Assembly (NCBI RefSeq): GCF_000612725.1
Contig: NZ_HG964459.1
Span: forward strand, 107,003-171,002
DNA length: 64,000 bases
From: Mycolicibacterium austroafricanum
Lineage (GTDB): Bacteria; Actinomycetota; Actinomycetes; Mycobacteriales; Mycobacteriaceae
Direction: 5' to 3'
Below the pieces are notes generated by a model. That model was not told where the DNA came from. It was given only the letters and a program-made list of their open reading frames with translations, and made no database searches. The stretch's first letter is position 1. Every line of letters begins with the position of its first letter. This document shows positions 9,769-19,398 of the stretch, one piece after another. The translations under genes were made by a program, and so were the position numbers.

Positions 9769-10602
9769 GTGAGCGGGTTCGGTGACCGCCTCGCAGGCGC
9801 GACGGCGCGACGCGGCCCGCTGTGCCTGGGCATCGACCCGCATCCCGAGTTGCTGCGCGCCTGGGGGCTGGGCACCGACGCCGCGGGCCTGGCCGGGTTC
9901 AGCGACATCTGTGTGGCCGCGTTCGCGGGCTTCGCGGTGGTCAAGCCGCAGGTGGCGTTCTTCGAGGCGTACGGATCGGCGGGCTACGCGGTGCTGGAAC
10001 GCACGATCGCGGCTCTGCGCGAGTCGGGCGTGCTGGTGCTCGCCGATGCCAAGCGCGGCGACATCGGCTCCACCATGGCCGCCTACGCGTCCGCCTGGGC
10101 CGGCGACTCGCCGCTGGCCGCCGACGCGGTGACGGCCTCGCCGTATCTGGGGTTCGGCTCGCTGCAGCCGCTGCTGGACACCGCGCGCGAGCACGACCGT
10201 GGCGTTTTCGTGCTGGCCGCGACGTCCAACCCCGAGGGTGCCTCGGTGCAGTGCGCCGTCGCGCCGGGTGCGATACCGGGACGCACCGTCGCCCAAGCGA
10301 TCGTGGACGCCGCCGCCGAGGTCAACGCGGGCGCAGCGCGCGGCTCTGTCGGCGTGGTCGTCGGTGCGACACTGAGCGCGCCGCCCGATGTCAGCGCCCT
10401 CAACGGCCCGGTACTGGTGCCGGGGGTCGGGGCCCAGGGCGGCCGCCCCGAGGCCCTGGCGGGCCTGGGAGGGGCGCGGCGCGGCCAGTTGTTGCCCGCT
10501 GTCTCCCGGGAGGTGCTGCGGGCGGGTCCCGACGTCGCAGCCCTGCGTGCGGCCGCCGAGCGGATGCGCGACGCCGTCGCCTACCTGGGCGAGAATCCCT
10601 GA
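9769..10602 (+). CDS. pyrF: Orotidine 5'-phosphate decarboxylase
   Basis: 277 residues, of the longer actinobacterial (type 2) OMP decarboxylase subfamily. It converts OMP to UMP. The catalytic Lys/Asp pair is in [13 protein letters not shown], the substrate phosphate region in [11 protein letters not shown] and [11 protein letters not shown]. The GTG at 9769 begins two bases after the carB stop; an open frame extends upstream in carB but is a shadow. It is the last gene of the pyr operon. Confidence 0.96.
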   Translation: MSGFGDRLAGATARRGPLCLGIDPHPELLRAWGLGTDAAGLAGFSDICVAAFAGFAVVKPQVAFFEAYGSAGYAVLERTIAALRESGVLVLADAKRGDIGSTMAAYASAWAGDSPLAADAVTASPYLGFGSLQPLLDTAREHDRGVFVLAATSNPEGASVQCAVAPGAIPGRTVAQAIVDAAAEVNAGAARGSVGVVVGATLSAPPDVSALNGPVLVPGVGAQGGRPEALAGLGGARRGQLLPAVSREVLRAGPDVAALRAAAERMRDAVAYLGENP

Positions 10603-10984
10603 CCCGTCGAGGTCGAGCACTGCACCGCGACACGCCCGACGCGCGATGACCAGCGAAAATTCTCAGATTTTCGCGTCGCGGCGACCGCCGTCCCGGCTGC
10701 CGGCGGCTCCGACCACCGCCGGCAAACCCGCCGAGTGCACCGATACCCCTGTTATGCAGGCTGTTTAGTTGATCTACGGGCTGCGGAGGGTACGTCGCTG
10801 CGGTGCTCCCGCGACCCGCGCGGGTGCGCGGGGCCGCCCTACACGCTGGGCTTTTGACGCGACAAGCCGGGGGTGGGGTTAGCTTTCGTCAGCCTGCGTG
10901 GGTACGGTCGTCCACGCTGGCTGGTTCTGGTTCCGCCACTACCGGCCGAGACAAATCAGTTGATGGTGAGAGACGGAGGAACCC
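10603..10984. other. Non-coding gap between pyrF and mihF
   Basis: 382 bases without a convincing gene. It holds the hairpin at 10653-10674 and GC-rich palindromic sequence near 10810-10835. Weak promoter-like hexamers lie upstream of mihF: TTAGCT (10879-10884) and TACGGT (10903-10908), 18 bases apart. Short open frames here have no start signals or recognisable products. Confidence 0.6.
10653..10674 (+). terminator. Possible terminator after pyrF
   Basis: GCGAAAAT (10653-10660) and ATTTTCGC (10667-10674) form a perfect eight-base inverted repeat around a six-base loop, 50 bases after the pyrF stop. There is no T-tract, which is common for mycobacterial terminators, so function is uncertain. 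Confidence 0.4.
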
Positions 10985-11302
10985 GTGGCCCTTCCCCAGT
11001 TGACCGACGAACAGCGCGCGGCAGCGTTGGAGAAGGCTGCTGCCGCACGTCGAGCACGAGCTGAGCTCAAAGACCGGCTCAAGCGCGGCGGCACCAACCT
11101 CAAGCAGGTGCTGAAGGACGCCGAGACCGACGAGGTCTTGGGCAAGATGAAGGTTTCCGCGCTGCTGGAGGCGTTGCCGAAGGTGGGCAAGGTCAAGGCG
11201 CAGGAGATCATGACCGAGCTCGAAATCGCCCCGACGCGCCGGCTGCGCGGCCTGGGCGATCGTCAGCGCAAGGCTCTGCTGGAAAAGTTCGACTTCTCGT
11301 AA
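10985..11302 (+). CDS. mihF: Mycobacterial integration host factor
   Basis: 105-residue basic DNA-binding nucleoid protein. The N-terminal half is a long charged helix ([20 protein letters not shown], then [16 protein letters not shown]), and the C-terminal half carries the helix-hairpin-helix-like segment [19 protein letters not shown] and the closing [18 protein letters not shown]. It was named for its requirement in phage L5 integration and shapes the chromosome. The GTG at 10985 follows GGAGGAACCC; longer starts proposed for orthologues are not supported by a ribosome site here. It is followed by gmk after ten bases. Confidence 0.95.
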   Translation: MALPQLTDEQRAAALEKAAAARRARAELKDRLKRGGTNLKQVLKDAETDEVLGKMKVSALLEALPKVGKVKAQEIMTELEIAPTRRLRGLGDRQRKALLEKFDFS

Positions 11303-11312
11303 AGGGAGGTCA

Positions 11313-11924
11313 GTGAACGAAGGCGGAGGGCCGGACAGCGCTACCGGGGCCGCGGTCCTGGTGCTGTCCGGCCCGTCTGCCGTCGGGAAGTCCACCGTTG
11401 TCCGGTGCCTGCGCGAGCGTGTCGAGGACCTGTTCTTCAGCGTGTCGGTGACCACGCGCGCGCCGCGTCCCGGAGAAGTCGACGGCGTGGACTACTTCTT
11501 CGTGACGGCAGAGCAGTTTCAGCAGCTCATCGACGAAGGCGCCCTCCTCGAATGGGCAGAGATCCACGGCGGTCTGCACCGTTCGGGGACCCCGGCGGCG
11601 CCTGTGCGGGCGGCGGCCGCGGCCGGCCACCCCGTTCTGATCGAGGTCGACCTCGCCGGCGCGCGGGCGGTCAAGAAGGCGATGCCCGAGGCCACCACGG
11701 TTTTTCTGGCCCCGCCCAGCTGGGAGGTGCTGGAGAGCCGGCTCGTGGGCCGCGGCACCGAGACGCCCGACGTGATCGCGCGCCGGTTGCAGACCGCGAG
11801 GGACGAGCTGGCGGCCCAGGGAGACTTCGACGAGGTCGTCGTCAACGGTCAATTGGAGTCTGCCTGCGCGGAATTGGTATCCTTGCTGGTGGCCCACACG
11901 CCGGTACAGCACGATCAGTCCTGA
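11313..11924 (+). CDS. gmk: Guanylate kinase
   Basis: 203 residues. It phosphorylates GMP to GDP. The P-loop GPSAVGKST is at about residues 19-27 and the GMP-binding region is in [21 protein letters not shown]. The GTG start is preceded by AAAGGGAGGT. The conserved gene order mihF-gmk-rpoZ places it between a nucleoid protein and an RNA polymerase subunit; the three are probably co-transcribed. Confidence 0.96.
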   Translation: MNEGGGPDSATGAAVLVLSGPSAVGKSTVVRCLRERVEDLFFSVSVTTRAPRPGEVDGVDYFFVTAEQFQQLIDEGALLEWAEIHGGLHRSGTPAAPVRAAAAAGHPVLIEVDLAGARAVKKAMPEATTVFLAPPSWEVLESRLVGRGTETPDVIARRLQTARDELAAQGDFDEVVVNGQLESACAELVSLLVAHTPVQHDQS

Positions 11925-11980
11925 TCGCCGCCGCACTAATCCACAAAACTGCTTTTCAGACCTGCCAGGAGAACTTCTAC

Positions 11981-12295
11981 GTGAGCACCCCGCACGCCGA
12001 CACGCGGCTGGCCGCCGTGGACATCGACCCGTCCGCCGCCAGCGCCTACGACACGCCGTTGGGCATCACCAACCCGCCCATCGACGAGTTGCTGGACCGC
12101 GCGTCGAGCAAGTATGCGCTGGTGATCTACGCCGCCAAGCGGGCTCGCCAGATCAACGACTACTACAACCAGCTCGGTGACGGCATCCTCGAGTACGTCG
12201 GACCGCTCGTCGAGCCCGGCCTGCAGGAAAAGCCGCTGTCGATCGCGATGCGCGAGATCCACGGCGACCTTCTCGAACACACCGAGGGCGAGTAG
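11981..12295 (+). CDS. rpoZ: RNA polymerase omega subunit
   Basis: 104 residues. The omega core is recognisable in [20 protein letters not shown] and [19 protein letters not shown]. It binds the beta-prime subunit and assists RNA polymerase assembly. The GTG at 11981 follows CAGGAGAAC at suitable spacing; the frame is open much further upstream through gmk, but that is a shadow. Seventeen bases separate it from coaBC. Confidence 0.95.
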
Positions 12296-12312
12296 CCGAG
12301 GCGGCCGCTGAC

Positions 12313-13557
12313 GTGGAGCGCAAGCGGATCATCGTCGGCGTCGCCGGTGGCATCGCCGCCTACAAGGCGGCCACGGTCGTCCGTCAGCTCACCGAGGCCG
12401 GTCACTCCGTCCGCGTCGTCCCGACCGAATCCGCGCTGAAGTTCGTCGGCGCAGCGACGTTCGAGGCGCTCTCCGGGAACCCGGTTCACACCGGGGTATT
12501 CGCCGAGGTCCACGAGGTGCCGCACGTCCGGATCGGCCAGGCCGCCGATCTGGTAGTGGTGGCCCCGGCGACCGCGGACCTGCTGGCCCGCGCCACCATC
12601 GGCCGCGCCGACGACCTGCTCACCGCCACCCTTCTGACCGCGCGGTGCCCGGTGCTCTACGCACCGGCGATGCACACCGAGATGTGGCTGCACCCGGCGA
12701 CCTGCGACAACGTGGCCACACTGCGGCGGCGCGGGTCGATCGTGATGGAGCCCGCGTCCGGACGGCTCACGGGCGCCGACACCGGTCCCGGCCGGCTGCC
12801 CGAGGCCGAAGAGATCACCACGCTGGCGCAACTGCTCCTCGCGCGCAACGACGCGCTGCCCTACGACCTGGCCGGGGTCAAGGTGCTGGTGACCGCGGGT
12901 GGTACCCGCGAACCGATCGACCCCGTGCGCTTCATCGGCAACCGCAGCTCCGGCAAGCAGGGCTATGCGATGGCCCGGGTGATGGCCCAGCGCGGCGCGG
13001 ACGTGACGCTGATCGCGGGAAACACCTCCGGTCTGATCGACCCGGCGGGCGTGCACGTGACCCACGTGGGTTCGGCCGCCCAGTTGCGTGACGCGGTGTC
13101 CAAACACGCGCCCGACGCGAATGTCCTGGTGATGGCGGCGGCAGTGGCCGATTTCCGGCCCGCTCATCCAGCTGTCAACAAGATCAAGAAGGGTCCCGCG
13201 GGCGAGGGCGAGCCCACCATCGAACTGGTCCGTAACGACGATGTGCTGGCCGGCGCGGTCCGTGCCCGGGCCGACGGGCAGCTGCCGAACATGCAGGCCA
13301 TCGTCGGTTTCGCCGCCGAGACGGGCGACGCGAACGGCGACGTGCTGTTCCACGCGCGCGCCAAACTCAGGCGCAAGGGATGCGATCTGCTGGTCGTCAA
13401 CGCGGTCGGCGAGAACCGCGCCTTCGAGGTCGACCACAACGACGGCTGGCTGCTCTCGGCCGACGGAACGGAGTCGGCACTGGAGCACGGATCGAAGACC
13501 GTGATCGCGAGCCGTATTGTGGACGCGATCGCGGCCTTCCTTCGCACGTGCGCGTAA
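12313..13557 (+). CDS. coaBC: Bifunctional phosphopantothenoylcysteine synthetase/decarboxylase
   Basis: 414 residues. The N-terminal flavoprotein CoaC part (IIVGVAGGIAAYKA, then the His-bearing HEVPHVRIGQAADLV) decarboxylates 4'-phosphopantothenoylcysteine. The C-terminal CoaB part (VTAGGTREPIDPVRFIGNRS, SGKQG) joins 4'-phosphopantothenate to cysteine using CTP. Both are coenzyme A synthesis steps. The GTG start lies 17 bases after rpoZ. The linkage rpoZ-coaBC-metK is conserved among actinobacteria. Confidence 0.96.
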   Translation: MERKRIIVGVAGGIAAYKAATVVRQLTEAGHSVRVVPTESALKFVGAATFEALSGNPVHTGVFAEVHEVPHVRIGQAADLVVVAPATADLLARATIGRADDLLTATLLTARCPVLYAPAMHTEMWLHPATCDNVATLRRRGSIVMEPASGRLTGADTGPGRLPEAEEITTLAQLLLARNDALPYDLAGVKVLVTAGGTREPIDPVRFIGNRSSGKQGYAMARVMAQRGADVTLIAGNTSGLIDPAGVHVTHVGSAAQLRDAVSKHAPDANVLVMAAAVADFRPAHPAVNKIKKGPAGEGEPTIELVRNDDVLAGAVRARADGQLPNMQAIVGFAAETGDANGDVLFHARAKLRRKGCDLLVVNAVGENRAFEVDHNDGWLLSADGTESALEHGSKTVIASRIVDAIAAFLRTCA

Positions 13558-13625
13558 GGGTTGCGCGCAGCGGGGGGACACGCTTGGGTGCTTGGGGGCG
13601 CCCGCACCGGTGTGGCCGTTCGCGG

Positions 13626-13631
13626 TATAAG
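13626..13631 (+). promoter_or_regulatory. Candidate -10 upstream of metK
   Basis: TATAAG lies 47 bases before the metK GTG in a short AT-richer stretch of the 121-bp coaBC-metK gap. No good -35 is seen at 17 bases; a TTGACT follows it immediately at 13632. The assignment is tentative. Confidence 0.3.
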
Positions 13632-13678
13632 TTGACTGACTAACTATCTCAGGTTCGCTTGAGTGGAAGGAATCGGAC

Positions 13679-14887
13679 GTGAGTGATGCTCGGCTGTTTA
13701 CCAGTGAGTCGGTGACCGAGGGGCACCCCGACAAGATCTGTGACGCCATCAGCGACTCGGTACTCGACGCGCTGCTCGCCGACGATCCGAAGTCCCGCGT
13801 CGCGGTGGAGACGCTGGTGACGACGGGACAGGTGCACGTCGTCGGCGAGGTGACGACGACGGCCAAGGCTGCGTTCGCCGACATCACCAACACCGTCCGC
13901 GAGCGGATCCTGGAGATCGGCTACGACCATTCCGACAAGGGCTTCGACGGCCTCACCTGCGGGGTGAACATCGGCATCGGCAAGCAGTCGCCCGACATCG
14001 CGCAGGGTGTCGACACCGCGCACGAGACCCGCGTCGAGGGGGCGGCCGACCCGCTGGACTCGCAGGGTGCGGGCGATCAGGGGCTGATGTTCGGCTATGC
14101 GATCGCCGACACCCCCGAGCTGATGCCGCTGCCGATCGCGCTGGCGCACCGGTTGTCGCGCAAGCTGACCGAGGTGCGCAAGAACGGCACCCTGGACTAT
14201 CTGCGCCCGGACGGCAAGACGCAGGTCACCGTGCAGTACGACGGCACCACGCCGGTGCGGCTGGACACCGTGGTGCTCTCCACGCAGCACGCGGACGGTA
14301 TCGACCTGGAGAGCCAGCTGGCCCCGGAGATCAAGCAGCACGTCATCGACGCGGTGCTCACCGAGCTCGGGCATGACACGCTGGACACCTCCGCGCCGCG
14401 GATCCTGGTCAATCCGACCGGCAAGTTCGTGTTGGGCGGGCCGATGGGCGACGCCGGTCTCACCGGCCGCAAGATCATCGTCGACACCTACGGCGGCTGG
14501 GCCCGTCACGGCGGCGGCGCCTTCTCCGGCAAGGATCCGTCCAAGGTGGACCGCTCGGCCGCGTACGCGATGCGCTGGGTGGCCAAGAACGTCGTCGCCG
14601 CCGGCCTGGCCCAGCGCGTCGAGGTCCAGGTCGCCTACGCGATCGGCAAGGCTGCGCCCGTCGGGCTGTTCGTCGAGACGTTCGGTTCGGAGACCGTGGA
14701 TCCGGTCAAGATCCAGAAGGCCATCGGCGAGGTGTTCGACCTGCGCCCCGGCGCGATCGTCCGCGACCTGGATCTGCTCCGTCCGATCTACGCGCCGACG
14801 GCGGCGTACGGCCACTTCGGCCGCACCGACATCGAACTGCCGTGGGAGCAGCTCGACAAGGTCGACGACCTCAAGGCCGCCGTCTAG
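13679..14887 (+). CDS. metK: S-adenosylmethionine synthetase
   Basis: 402 residues. It forms S-adenosylmethionine from ATP and methionine. Signature segments are [14 protein letters not shown] near the N-terminus, [12 protein letters not shown] at about residues 127-138, and the P-loop-like [19 protein letters not shown] at about 278-296. The GTG at 13679 follows GTGGAAGGA at good spacing. Its 3' end overlaps that of the convergent monooxygenase by four bases. Confidence 0.97.
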   Translation: MSDARLFTSESVTEGHPDKICDAISDSVLDALLADDPKSRVAVETLVTTGQVHVVGEVTTTAKAAFADITNTVRERILEIGYDHSDKGFDGLTCGVNIGIGKQSPDIAQGVDTAHETRVEGAADPLDSQGAGDQGLMFGYAIADTPELMPLPIALAHRLSRKLTEVRKNGTLDYLRPDGKTQVTVQYDGTTPVRLDTVVLSTQHADGIDLESQLAPEIKQHVIDAVLTELGHDTLDTSAPRILVNPTGKFVLGGPMGDAGLTGRKIIVDTYGGWARHGGGAFSGKDPSKVDRSAAYAMRWVAKNVVAAGLAQRVEVQVAYAIGKAAPVGLFVETFGSETVDPVKIQKAIGEVFDLRPGAIVRDLDLLRPIYAPTAAYGHFGRTDIELPWEQLDKVDDLKAAV

Positions 14888-16380
14888 CAGCTGAATTCGT
14901 AGTCGTCGATCGGGAAGCGGCGGCTGCGCCAGTACGCCTCCGGTGTGCTGGCCGGCCGCAGCGGCACGTCGCCGTGCTGGTCGAAGTAGTAACTGTTGGA
15001 GAGTTGGCAGCTGTCCTGCCAGAAGATCTGGCGGTGCCGCTTGCGCATCATCTCGGCGAAATAGCGGTCGTTGGCCTCCCGGCGCACCTCGACGCGGGTG
15101 GCGCGCCGCCGCCGTGCCGCATCGAGGCAGCGCACGATGTGGCGGGTCTGCGCCTCGATCAGCGCGAAGTACGACGAGCCGACGTAGCCGTACGGCCCGA
15201 ACACGGTGAAGAAGTTCGGGAAGCCCGGAACGCTGACGCCCTCGTAGGCCTGTAACCGGTTGTCGTCCCAGAACCGGGCCAGTGAGCGTCCGCCGGGGCC
15301 GGTCACCGGGAACGTGGCCACCGAGTCGTCACCGTCGTGTGCCGCAAACACTTTGAAGCCGGTGGCCAGGATCAGCACGTCCACCTCGTGCAGGCTGCCG
15401 TCGGTGGTCGACACACCCGATCCGGTGATCTTGTCGATGGGCTCGGTCACCAGGTCGACGTTGTCGCGATTGAACGTCGACAGGTAGGTGTTGTGAAAGC
15501 CGGGGCGTTTGCAGCCGACGGCGTAGCGCGGTGTGAGCTTGTCCCGCAGCACCGGGTCGTCGACCTGCTTACGCAGATATGCCCTGCCCACCGCGCCCAT
15601 CCGCTTGGCCATCGGGTTGACCGTGAAGTACTGGGCCGCCAGCGGGAACGTCAACTCCACGAAAGCCTGACTGATCAGACGCTGCAGCGACTTGCCGAAC
15701 GGCAATCGCATCATCGTCTGCGCGGTCTTGGACAGCGGGACGTCGAACTTCGGGAAACACCAGATCGGCGTGCGCTGGAAGACCGTGAGCCGTTCGACGA
15801 TCGGCGCGATCTCCGGGATCACCTGCACTGCGGAGGCGCCGGTGCCGATGATCGCGACGCGCTTGCCGCGCAGGTCCTGGGTGTGGTCCCAGCGAGCGGT
15901 GTGCATGGTCACACCGGCGAAGGAGTCCACGCCCGCGATGTCGGGCAGCTTCGGCACGGTCAGCACGCCGCCGGCGTTGACCAGAAACCGCGCGCTCAGG
16001 GTGGCCGGCCCGTCCGCGGTGTCCAGCGCGAGTCGCCAAATGCCTTGAGCCTCATCGAAATCGGCGCTGCGCACCGTCGTCGCAAATCGGATCCTGGGTC
16101 GCAGTCCGTACTTGTCGACGCAGTGCTCGGCGTAGGTCTTGAGCTCGTGTCCGTGCGCGTAGGTGCGTGACCAGGCGCTGCTCTGCTCGAACGAGAACTG
16201 ATAGGAGAACGACGGGATGTCCACCGCGATACCGGGATAGGTGTTCCAGTACCACGTGCCGCCGGGCTCGTCACCGGCTTCGACGACGACGTAGTCGGAC
16301 ATGCCGACGCGGTCCAGCCCGATGGCGGCACCGATCCCGGAGAAGCCGGCGCCCACGATAACGGTTTCAACTTCATGCAT
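14884..16380 (-). CDS. Flavin-containing monooxygenase, Baeyer-Villiger type (Rv1393c-like)
   Basis: 498 residues. The FAD-binding GAGFSG is at about residues 11-16, the NADP-binding GTGASA at about 186-191, and between them [11 protein letters not shown] matches the Baeyer-Villiger fingerprint FxGxxxHxxxW. It should insert oxygen into a ketone or oxidise a heteroatom using NADPH and O2; mycobacteria carry many paralogues, and the substrate cannot be read from sequence. The ATG at 16380 begins ATGCATGAA; the frame stays open upstream through the neighbouring esterase, but only as a shadow. It is followed 64 bases upstream by the same-strand LipH-like gene. Confidence 0.9.
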   Translation of the reverse strand: MHEVETVIVGAGFSGIGAAIGLDRVGMSDYVVVEAGDEPGGTWYWNTYPGIAVDIPSFSYQFSFEQSSAWSRTYAHGHELKTYAEHCVDKYGLRPRIRFATTVRSADFDEAQGIWRLALDTADGPATLSARFLVNAGGVLTVPKLPDIAGVDSFAGVTMHTARWDHTQDLRGKRVAIIGTGASAVQVIPEIAPIVERLTVFQRTPIWCFPKFDVPLSKTAQTMMRLPFGKSLQRLISQAFVELTFPLAAQYFTVNPMAKRMGAVGRAYLRKQVDDPVLRDKLTPRYAVGCKRPGFHNTYLSTFNRDNVDLVTEPIDKITGSGVSTTDGSLHEVDVLILATGFKVFAAHDGDDSVATFPVTGPGGRSLARFWDDNRLQAYEGVSVPGFPNFFTVFGPYGYVGSSYFALIEAQTRHIVRCLDAARRRRATRVEVRREANDRYFAEMMRKRHRQIFWQDSCQLSNSYYFDQHGDVPLRPASTPEAYWRSRRFPIDDYEFSC

Positions 16381-16444
16381 CGTCAGGAAACCTCCCCGAC
16401 GACGATAACGCCGCAGCGGCCGGCGTCCACCGGCTTCGGCGGTT

Positions 16445-17374
16445 CTACGCCAGCGCGGCGCGCAGCGCGGCCAGCCCGCGCTCGGTGGCCTCGGTGGCGG
16501 CCGGCACGATGCCCGCATAGCCGAGGTAGCCGTGCACCAGCGACTCCGCGTGGTGCAGCTCAACCGGCACCCCGGCCGCGGTGAGCAGCTCCCCGTAACG
16601 CAGACCGTCGTCACGCAGCGGATCGTGACCGGCGACCGCGATGTAGGCCGGCGGCAGTCCGGCGAGGTTCCCCCGTGCAGGCACCAGCGTGACGGGTGGC
16701 TCCGACAGGTCGGTCTCGCCGATGTACCACCGGGTGAATCCCTTGCACGCCGCGAGGTCCAGGATCGGAGCCTGCGCGTTCTCGACGAACGACGGCAGCG
16801 AGGTGTCGAAGGTCGTCGACGGATACCACAGCAGCTGGAACCGCAACGGGATACCGGCGTCGCGGGCGGACTGGGCGACCACGGCGGCGAGGTTGCCGCC
16901 CGCGGAGTCACCGGCCACCGCCAGCCTGTCCGGGTCGGCGCCGAGTTCGGCGGCGTTCTCCGCCACCCACCGGGTGGCGGCCCAGACGTCGTCGACGGCG
17001 GCCGGATACGGATGCTCGGGCGCGAGCCGGTAGTCGACCGACACCACGACAGCGCCCGCACCTGCGGCGTGCAGACGTGCCGTCCCGTCGTAGCTGTCGA
17101 GGTCGCCGACCGTCCACCCGCCACCGTGGATGAACACCACGGTGGGCGGTGCCGCTTCGTCTGACGGCGGACGGTAGACGCGCACCGGGACCGGACCCGC
17201 GGGCCCTTCGATGCTGAGGTCCTGCGCGGCGACCTCGGGGAGGATCGCGTTGCGGGGCAACTCCTTGAACCGCTGCCGGGCCGGCTCGGGTCCACCCTCG
17301 GTGGTCAACTTGAACGGAACGGCTTCAAGCACCTTCTGCAGGACGGCGTCGAGTGTGGCGGGGTTGACAGTCAT
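16445..17374 (-). CDS. lipH: Alpha/beta hydrolase of the hormone-sensitive lipase family (LipH-like)
   Basis: 309-residue esterase. The oxyanion-hole motif HGGGW (in VVFIHGGGWTVGD), the nucleophile motif GDSAGG, the acid in GHDPLRDDG and the His in LVHGYLG complete the catalytic set of the HSL family. The position next to the Rv1393c-like monooxygenase and the sequence resemble M. tuberculosis LipH/LipI (Rv1399c/Rv1400c), which hydrolyse short acyl esters; which of the two it matches better is not settled. The ATG at 17374 lies six bases after TACCCT, so the transcript is probably leaderless; 50 more upstream residues in frame are rejected. Confidence 0.85.
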   Translation of the reverse strand: MTVNPATLDAVLQKVLEAVPFKLTTEGGPEPARQRFKELPRNAILPEVAAQDLSIEGPAGPVPVRVYRPPSDEAAPPTVVFIHGGGWTVGDLDSYDGTARLHAAGAGAVVVSVDYRLAPEHPYPAAVDDVWAATRWVAENAAELGADPDRLAVAGDSAGGNLAAVVAQSARDAGIPLRFQLLWYPSTTFDTSLPSFVENAQAPILDLAACKGFTRWYIGETDLSEPPVTLVPARGNLAGLPPAYIAVAGHDPLRDDGLRYGELLTAAGVPVELHHAESLVHGYLGYAGIVPAATEATERGLAALRAALA

Positions 17375-17380
17375 GCTGGC

Positions 17381-17386
17381 AGGGTA
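17381..17386 (-). promoter_or_regulatory. -10 hexamer for the LipH-like gene (leaderless)
   Basis: TACCCT on the minus strand ends six bases before the ATG at 17374. Confidence 0.45.
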
Positions 17387-17468
17387 GCGCCCCACGGTTC
17401 GGGCACTTCCTCGACAATGGCAACCATCGTCACACCACCGACAACCGTCGACGAAACGAGGATTCGCA

Positions 17469-18332
17469 GTGAGATTGACGCGACGCCGGGCCGCAGAGGA
17501 CATCGGCGGCACCCGCCCTGTCACTTTGGCCCCGTTGACGGTGCTCGAACTCAGTCCGCCGGAACTGGTCGCGTGCGCGGCCGAGGCCGGCTACGACGGC
17601 GTCGGGCTCCGGCTGATCCGGGCGACCGACGAAGAACCGGTGCGCCCCACCATCGGGCAGACGCCGGTGATTCGGGAGACGCGCCGAAGACTGGACGACA
17701 CCGGGCTTTTCGTGCTCGACGTCGAGGTCCTGCGGTTGCGGCCCGACACCGATGTCCGCCGCGACTTCGGCGGTGTGCTCGAAACCGCCGCCTATCTCGG
17801 GGCGACTCAGGCGCTGGTGACCGGCAATGATCGGGAGCATTCCCGGCTGGCCGACAACCTCGCCGAACTTGCCGATATCGCAGCGGAATTCGGAATCCGG
17901 CCCAACCTTGAACCGATGCCGTGGACCGAGGTGCGTAACCTCGCCGAGGCGACGGCCATCTTGCAGCGATGTCAGGACGGAGCTGGGGTTCTGGTCGACG
18001 CCCTGCACTATGACCGTGAACTGGCAACGCCGGATGACCTGCACGCGTTGCCCTCGGAGTGGATCTCCTACGTGCAGATCTGCGACGGTCTCTCGCCGCG
18101 TCCCACAGCCGTCGACGAACTTCGATACCAAGGCCGCAACGCGCGACTGTTCCCGGGCGAAGGCGGCATCGACCTGACGGGCATGTTGCGGGTCCTGCCG
18201 GATGTGCCGGTGAGCATCGAGGCGCCGGTCCAGTGGCCTGCGCCGGCAGGGGTCCGTGCCCGCGCGGCGCTGCGCGCGGCACGGGCGGTGGTCGGTCGCG
18301 CCGACGCTTCCCGCCTGCCGTTGTCGGCGTGA
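17469..18332 (+). CDS. Sugar phosphate isomerase/epimerase-like TIM-barrel protein
   Basis: 287 residues of the xylose-isomerase-like (AP endonuclease 2) TIM-barrel superfamily. Likely metal ligands are Glu in PNLEPMPW, Asp and His in VLVDALHYD, and Glu in VSIEAPVQW, with YVQICDG on a barrel strand. Members isomerise or epimerise sugars, inositols or keto acids, or cleave related compounds; the substrate here is unknown. The GTG at 17469 follows ACGAGGATTC. It is divergent from the LipH-like gene (94-bp gap) and followed by the EEP gene, at the left boundary of the accessory region. It may supply a sugar precursor to the glycan locus, which is only inference from position. Confidence 0.75.
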   Translation: MRLTRRRAAEDIGGTRPVTLAPLTVLELSPPELVACAAEAGYDGVGLRLIRATDEEPVRPTIGQTPVIRETRRRLDDTGLFVLDVEVLRLRPDTDVRRDFGGVLETAAYLGATQALVTGNDREHSRLADNLAELADIAAEFGIRPNLEPMPWTEVRNLAEATAILQRCQDGAGVLVDALHYDRELATPDDLHALPSEWISYVQICDGLSPRPTAVDELRYQGRNARLFPGEGGIDLTGMLRVLPDVPVSIEAPVQWPAPAGVRARAALRAARAVVGRADASRLPLSA

Positions 18333-18363
18333 ACCGGACCCGGCGCGGCGCAGCTGCGCTGTC

Positions 18364-19398
18364 GTGAGGACGGCCCGTTCTGGGGACGTTCCGCTGTTTC
18401 GGCGCGGCAGGTCCCGAGGCCGCGTGCGCACGTTGGTCGGTGCCGCCGGCCTGGTCGCCCTGCTCGCGTCCGGCGTCGGTGTCGGGGCCCACTTCTTCGG
18501 GCCGGTCAGCACCGTCGTGACGCTGTTGGCCTCGTTCACCCCACTGTGCATCGTGCTGGCCGCGGTGGCCGTATTCATGTTGGTGTCCGCCCGACTCCGG
18601 TACGGGGCGCTCGCGGCGTTGCTCGTCGTCGGGGCGGGATCGGTCGCCGAATTACCGCTCTACATCGGCGACGCGGCGCCGGCCCACCACGCTGCGTCGG
18701 CGCGACTACGCTTGTTGCAGGCCAACATCAAGCTCGGCGAGGCTGACGTGCTCGCGCTGGTCAGCCGCGCCCGCAGCGAGGGTGTCGATGTGCTCACGGT
18801 CGCCGAGCTGACCGCGCCGGCCGCCGAACGATTGGCAGCTGCCGGCATCGGGCAGACCCTGCCGTACAGCTACCTGATGCCCAAAGGCGGCGGCGGGGGA
18901 GAGGGCATCTATTCCCGCTATCCGCTCACCGACGAGGCGAAACTGCCCGACCTGCAACACAACAATCTGCGGGCCACGATCAACGTCGCCGGCGCGAAAC
19001 CCGTCGCAGTTTATGCGCTGCACCCCGAACCGCCGTATCCGCTGCCGTCGTGGCGTTGGGCTTTGGAGCTCGACCGGATCTCGGCAACCCTTGCCGCCGA
19101 GCCGCTTCCGTTGATCGTTGGTGCGGATTTCAATTCGACCTTTGATCACGAGCGGTACCGCAGCCTGCTTCATGCCGGCGCACGGGAGGGTGCATCGCTC
19201 GTCGATGCCGCCGAATTCCTCGGTTCCGGAATCGTGGCGACCTACCCGGCCGACAGCTGGGTTCCCGCGGTGTTGGCAATAGACCGGATCCTCACCCGTG
19301 GCGTCACGCCCTCAACGTTCCGAAGAGTGGAGATCCCGGGCTCCGACCACCACGGTGTGATCGGCGATGTGCTGCTGCCCGCTCCGGGTCAGCGCTGA
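18364..19398 (+). CDS. Membrane-anchored endonuclease/exonuclease/phosphatase (EEP) family protein
   Basis: 344 residues. Three hydrophobic segments at about residues 22-42, 50-75 and 80-100 are followed by an EEP domain starting LRLLQANIKLGEADVLAL. Metal and catalytic residues are visible in VLTVAELTAP, LIVGADFNST and IPGSDHHGVIGDV, the ordinary DNase I-like set. Such membrane EEP proteins are usually phosphodiesterases or phosphatases acting outside the membrane on lipid or nucleotide phosphates. The GTG at 18364 was chosen for its position just after the previous gene; a GTG at 18424 is possible. Its 3' end overlaps the end of the convergent flippase-NRPS gene by ten bases. Confidence 0.75.
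   Translation: MRTARSGDVPLFRRGRSRGRVRTLVGAAGLVALLASGVGVGAHFFGPVSTVVTLLASFTPLCIVLAAVAVFMLVSARLRYGALAALLVVGAGSVAELPLYIGDAAPAHHAASARLRLLQANIKLGEADVLALVSRARSEGVDVLTVAELTAPAAERLAAAGIGQTLPYSYLMPKGGGGGEGIYSRYPLTDEAKLPDLQHNNLRATINVAGAKPVAVYALHPEPPYPLPSWRWALELDRISATLAAEPLPLIVGADFNSTFDHERYRSLLHAGAREGASLVDAAEFLGSGIVATYPADSWVPAVLAIDRILTRGVTPSTFRRVEIPGSDHHGVIGDVLLPAPGQR

Noticed and set aside
10803-11003. Small open frames upstream of mihF
   Set aside because: No ribosome site and the frame runs into mihF in another frame; sequence looks like non-coding GC-rich DNA.
11405-11980. N-terminal extension of rpoZ through gmk
   Set aside because: Shadow of gmk; omega homology and a ribosome site start at 11981.
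12163-13893. Long minus-strand open frame opposite coaBC
   Set aside because: Antisense shadow of coaBC and the start of metK; no family features or ribosome site.
16381-17295. Extension of the monooxygenase frame through the LipH-like gene
   Set aside because: Arg/Ser/Pro-rich shadow; the FAD-binding fold begins directly after the ATG at 16380.
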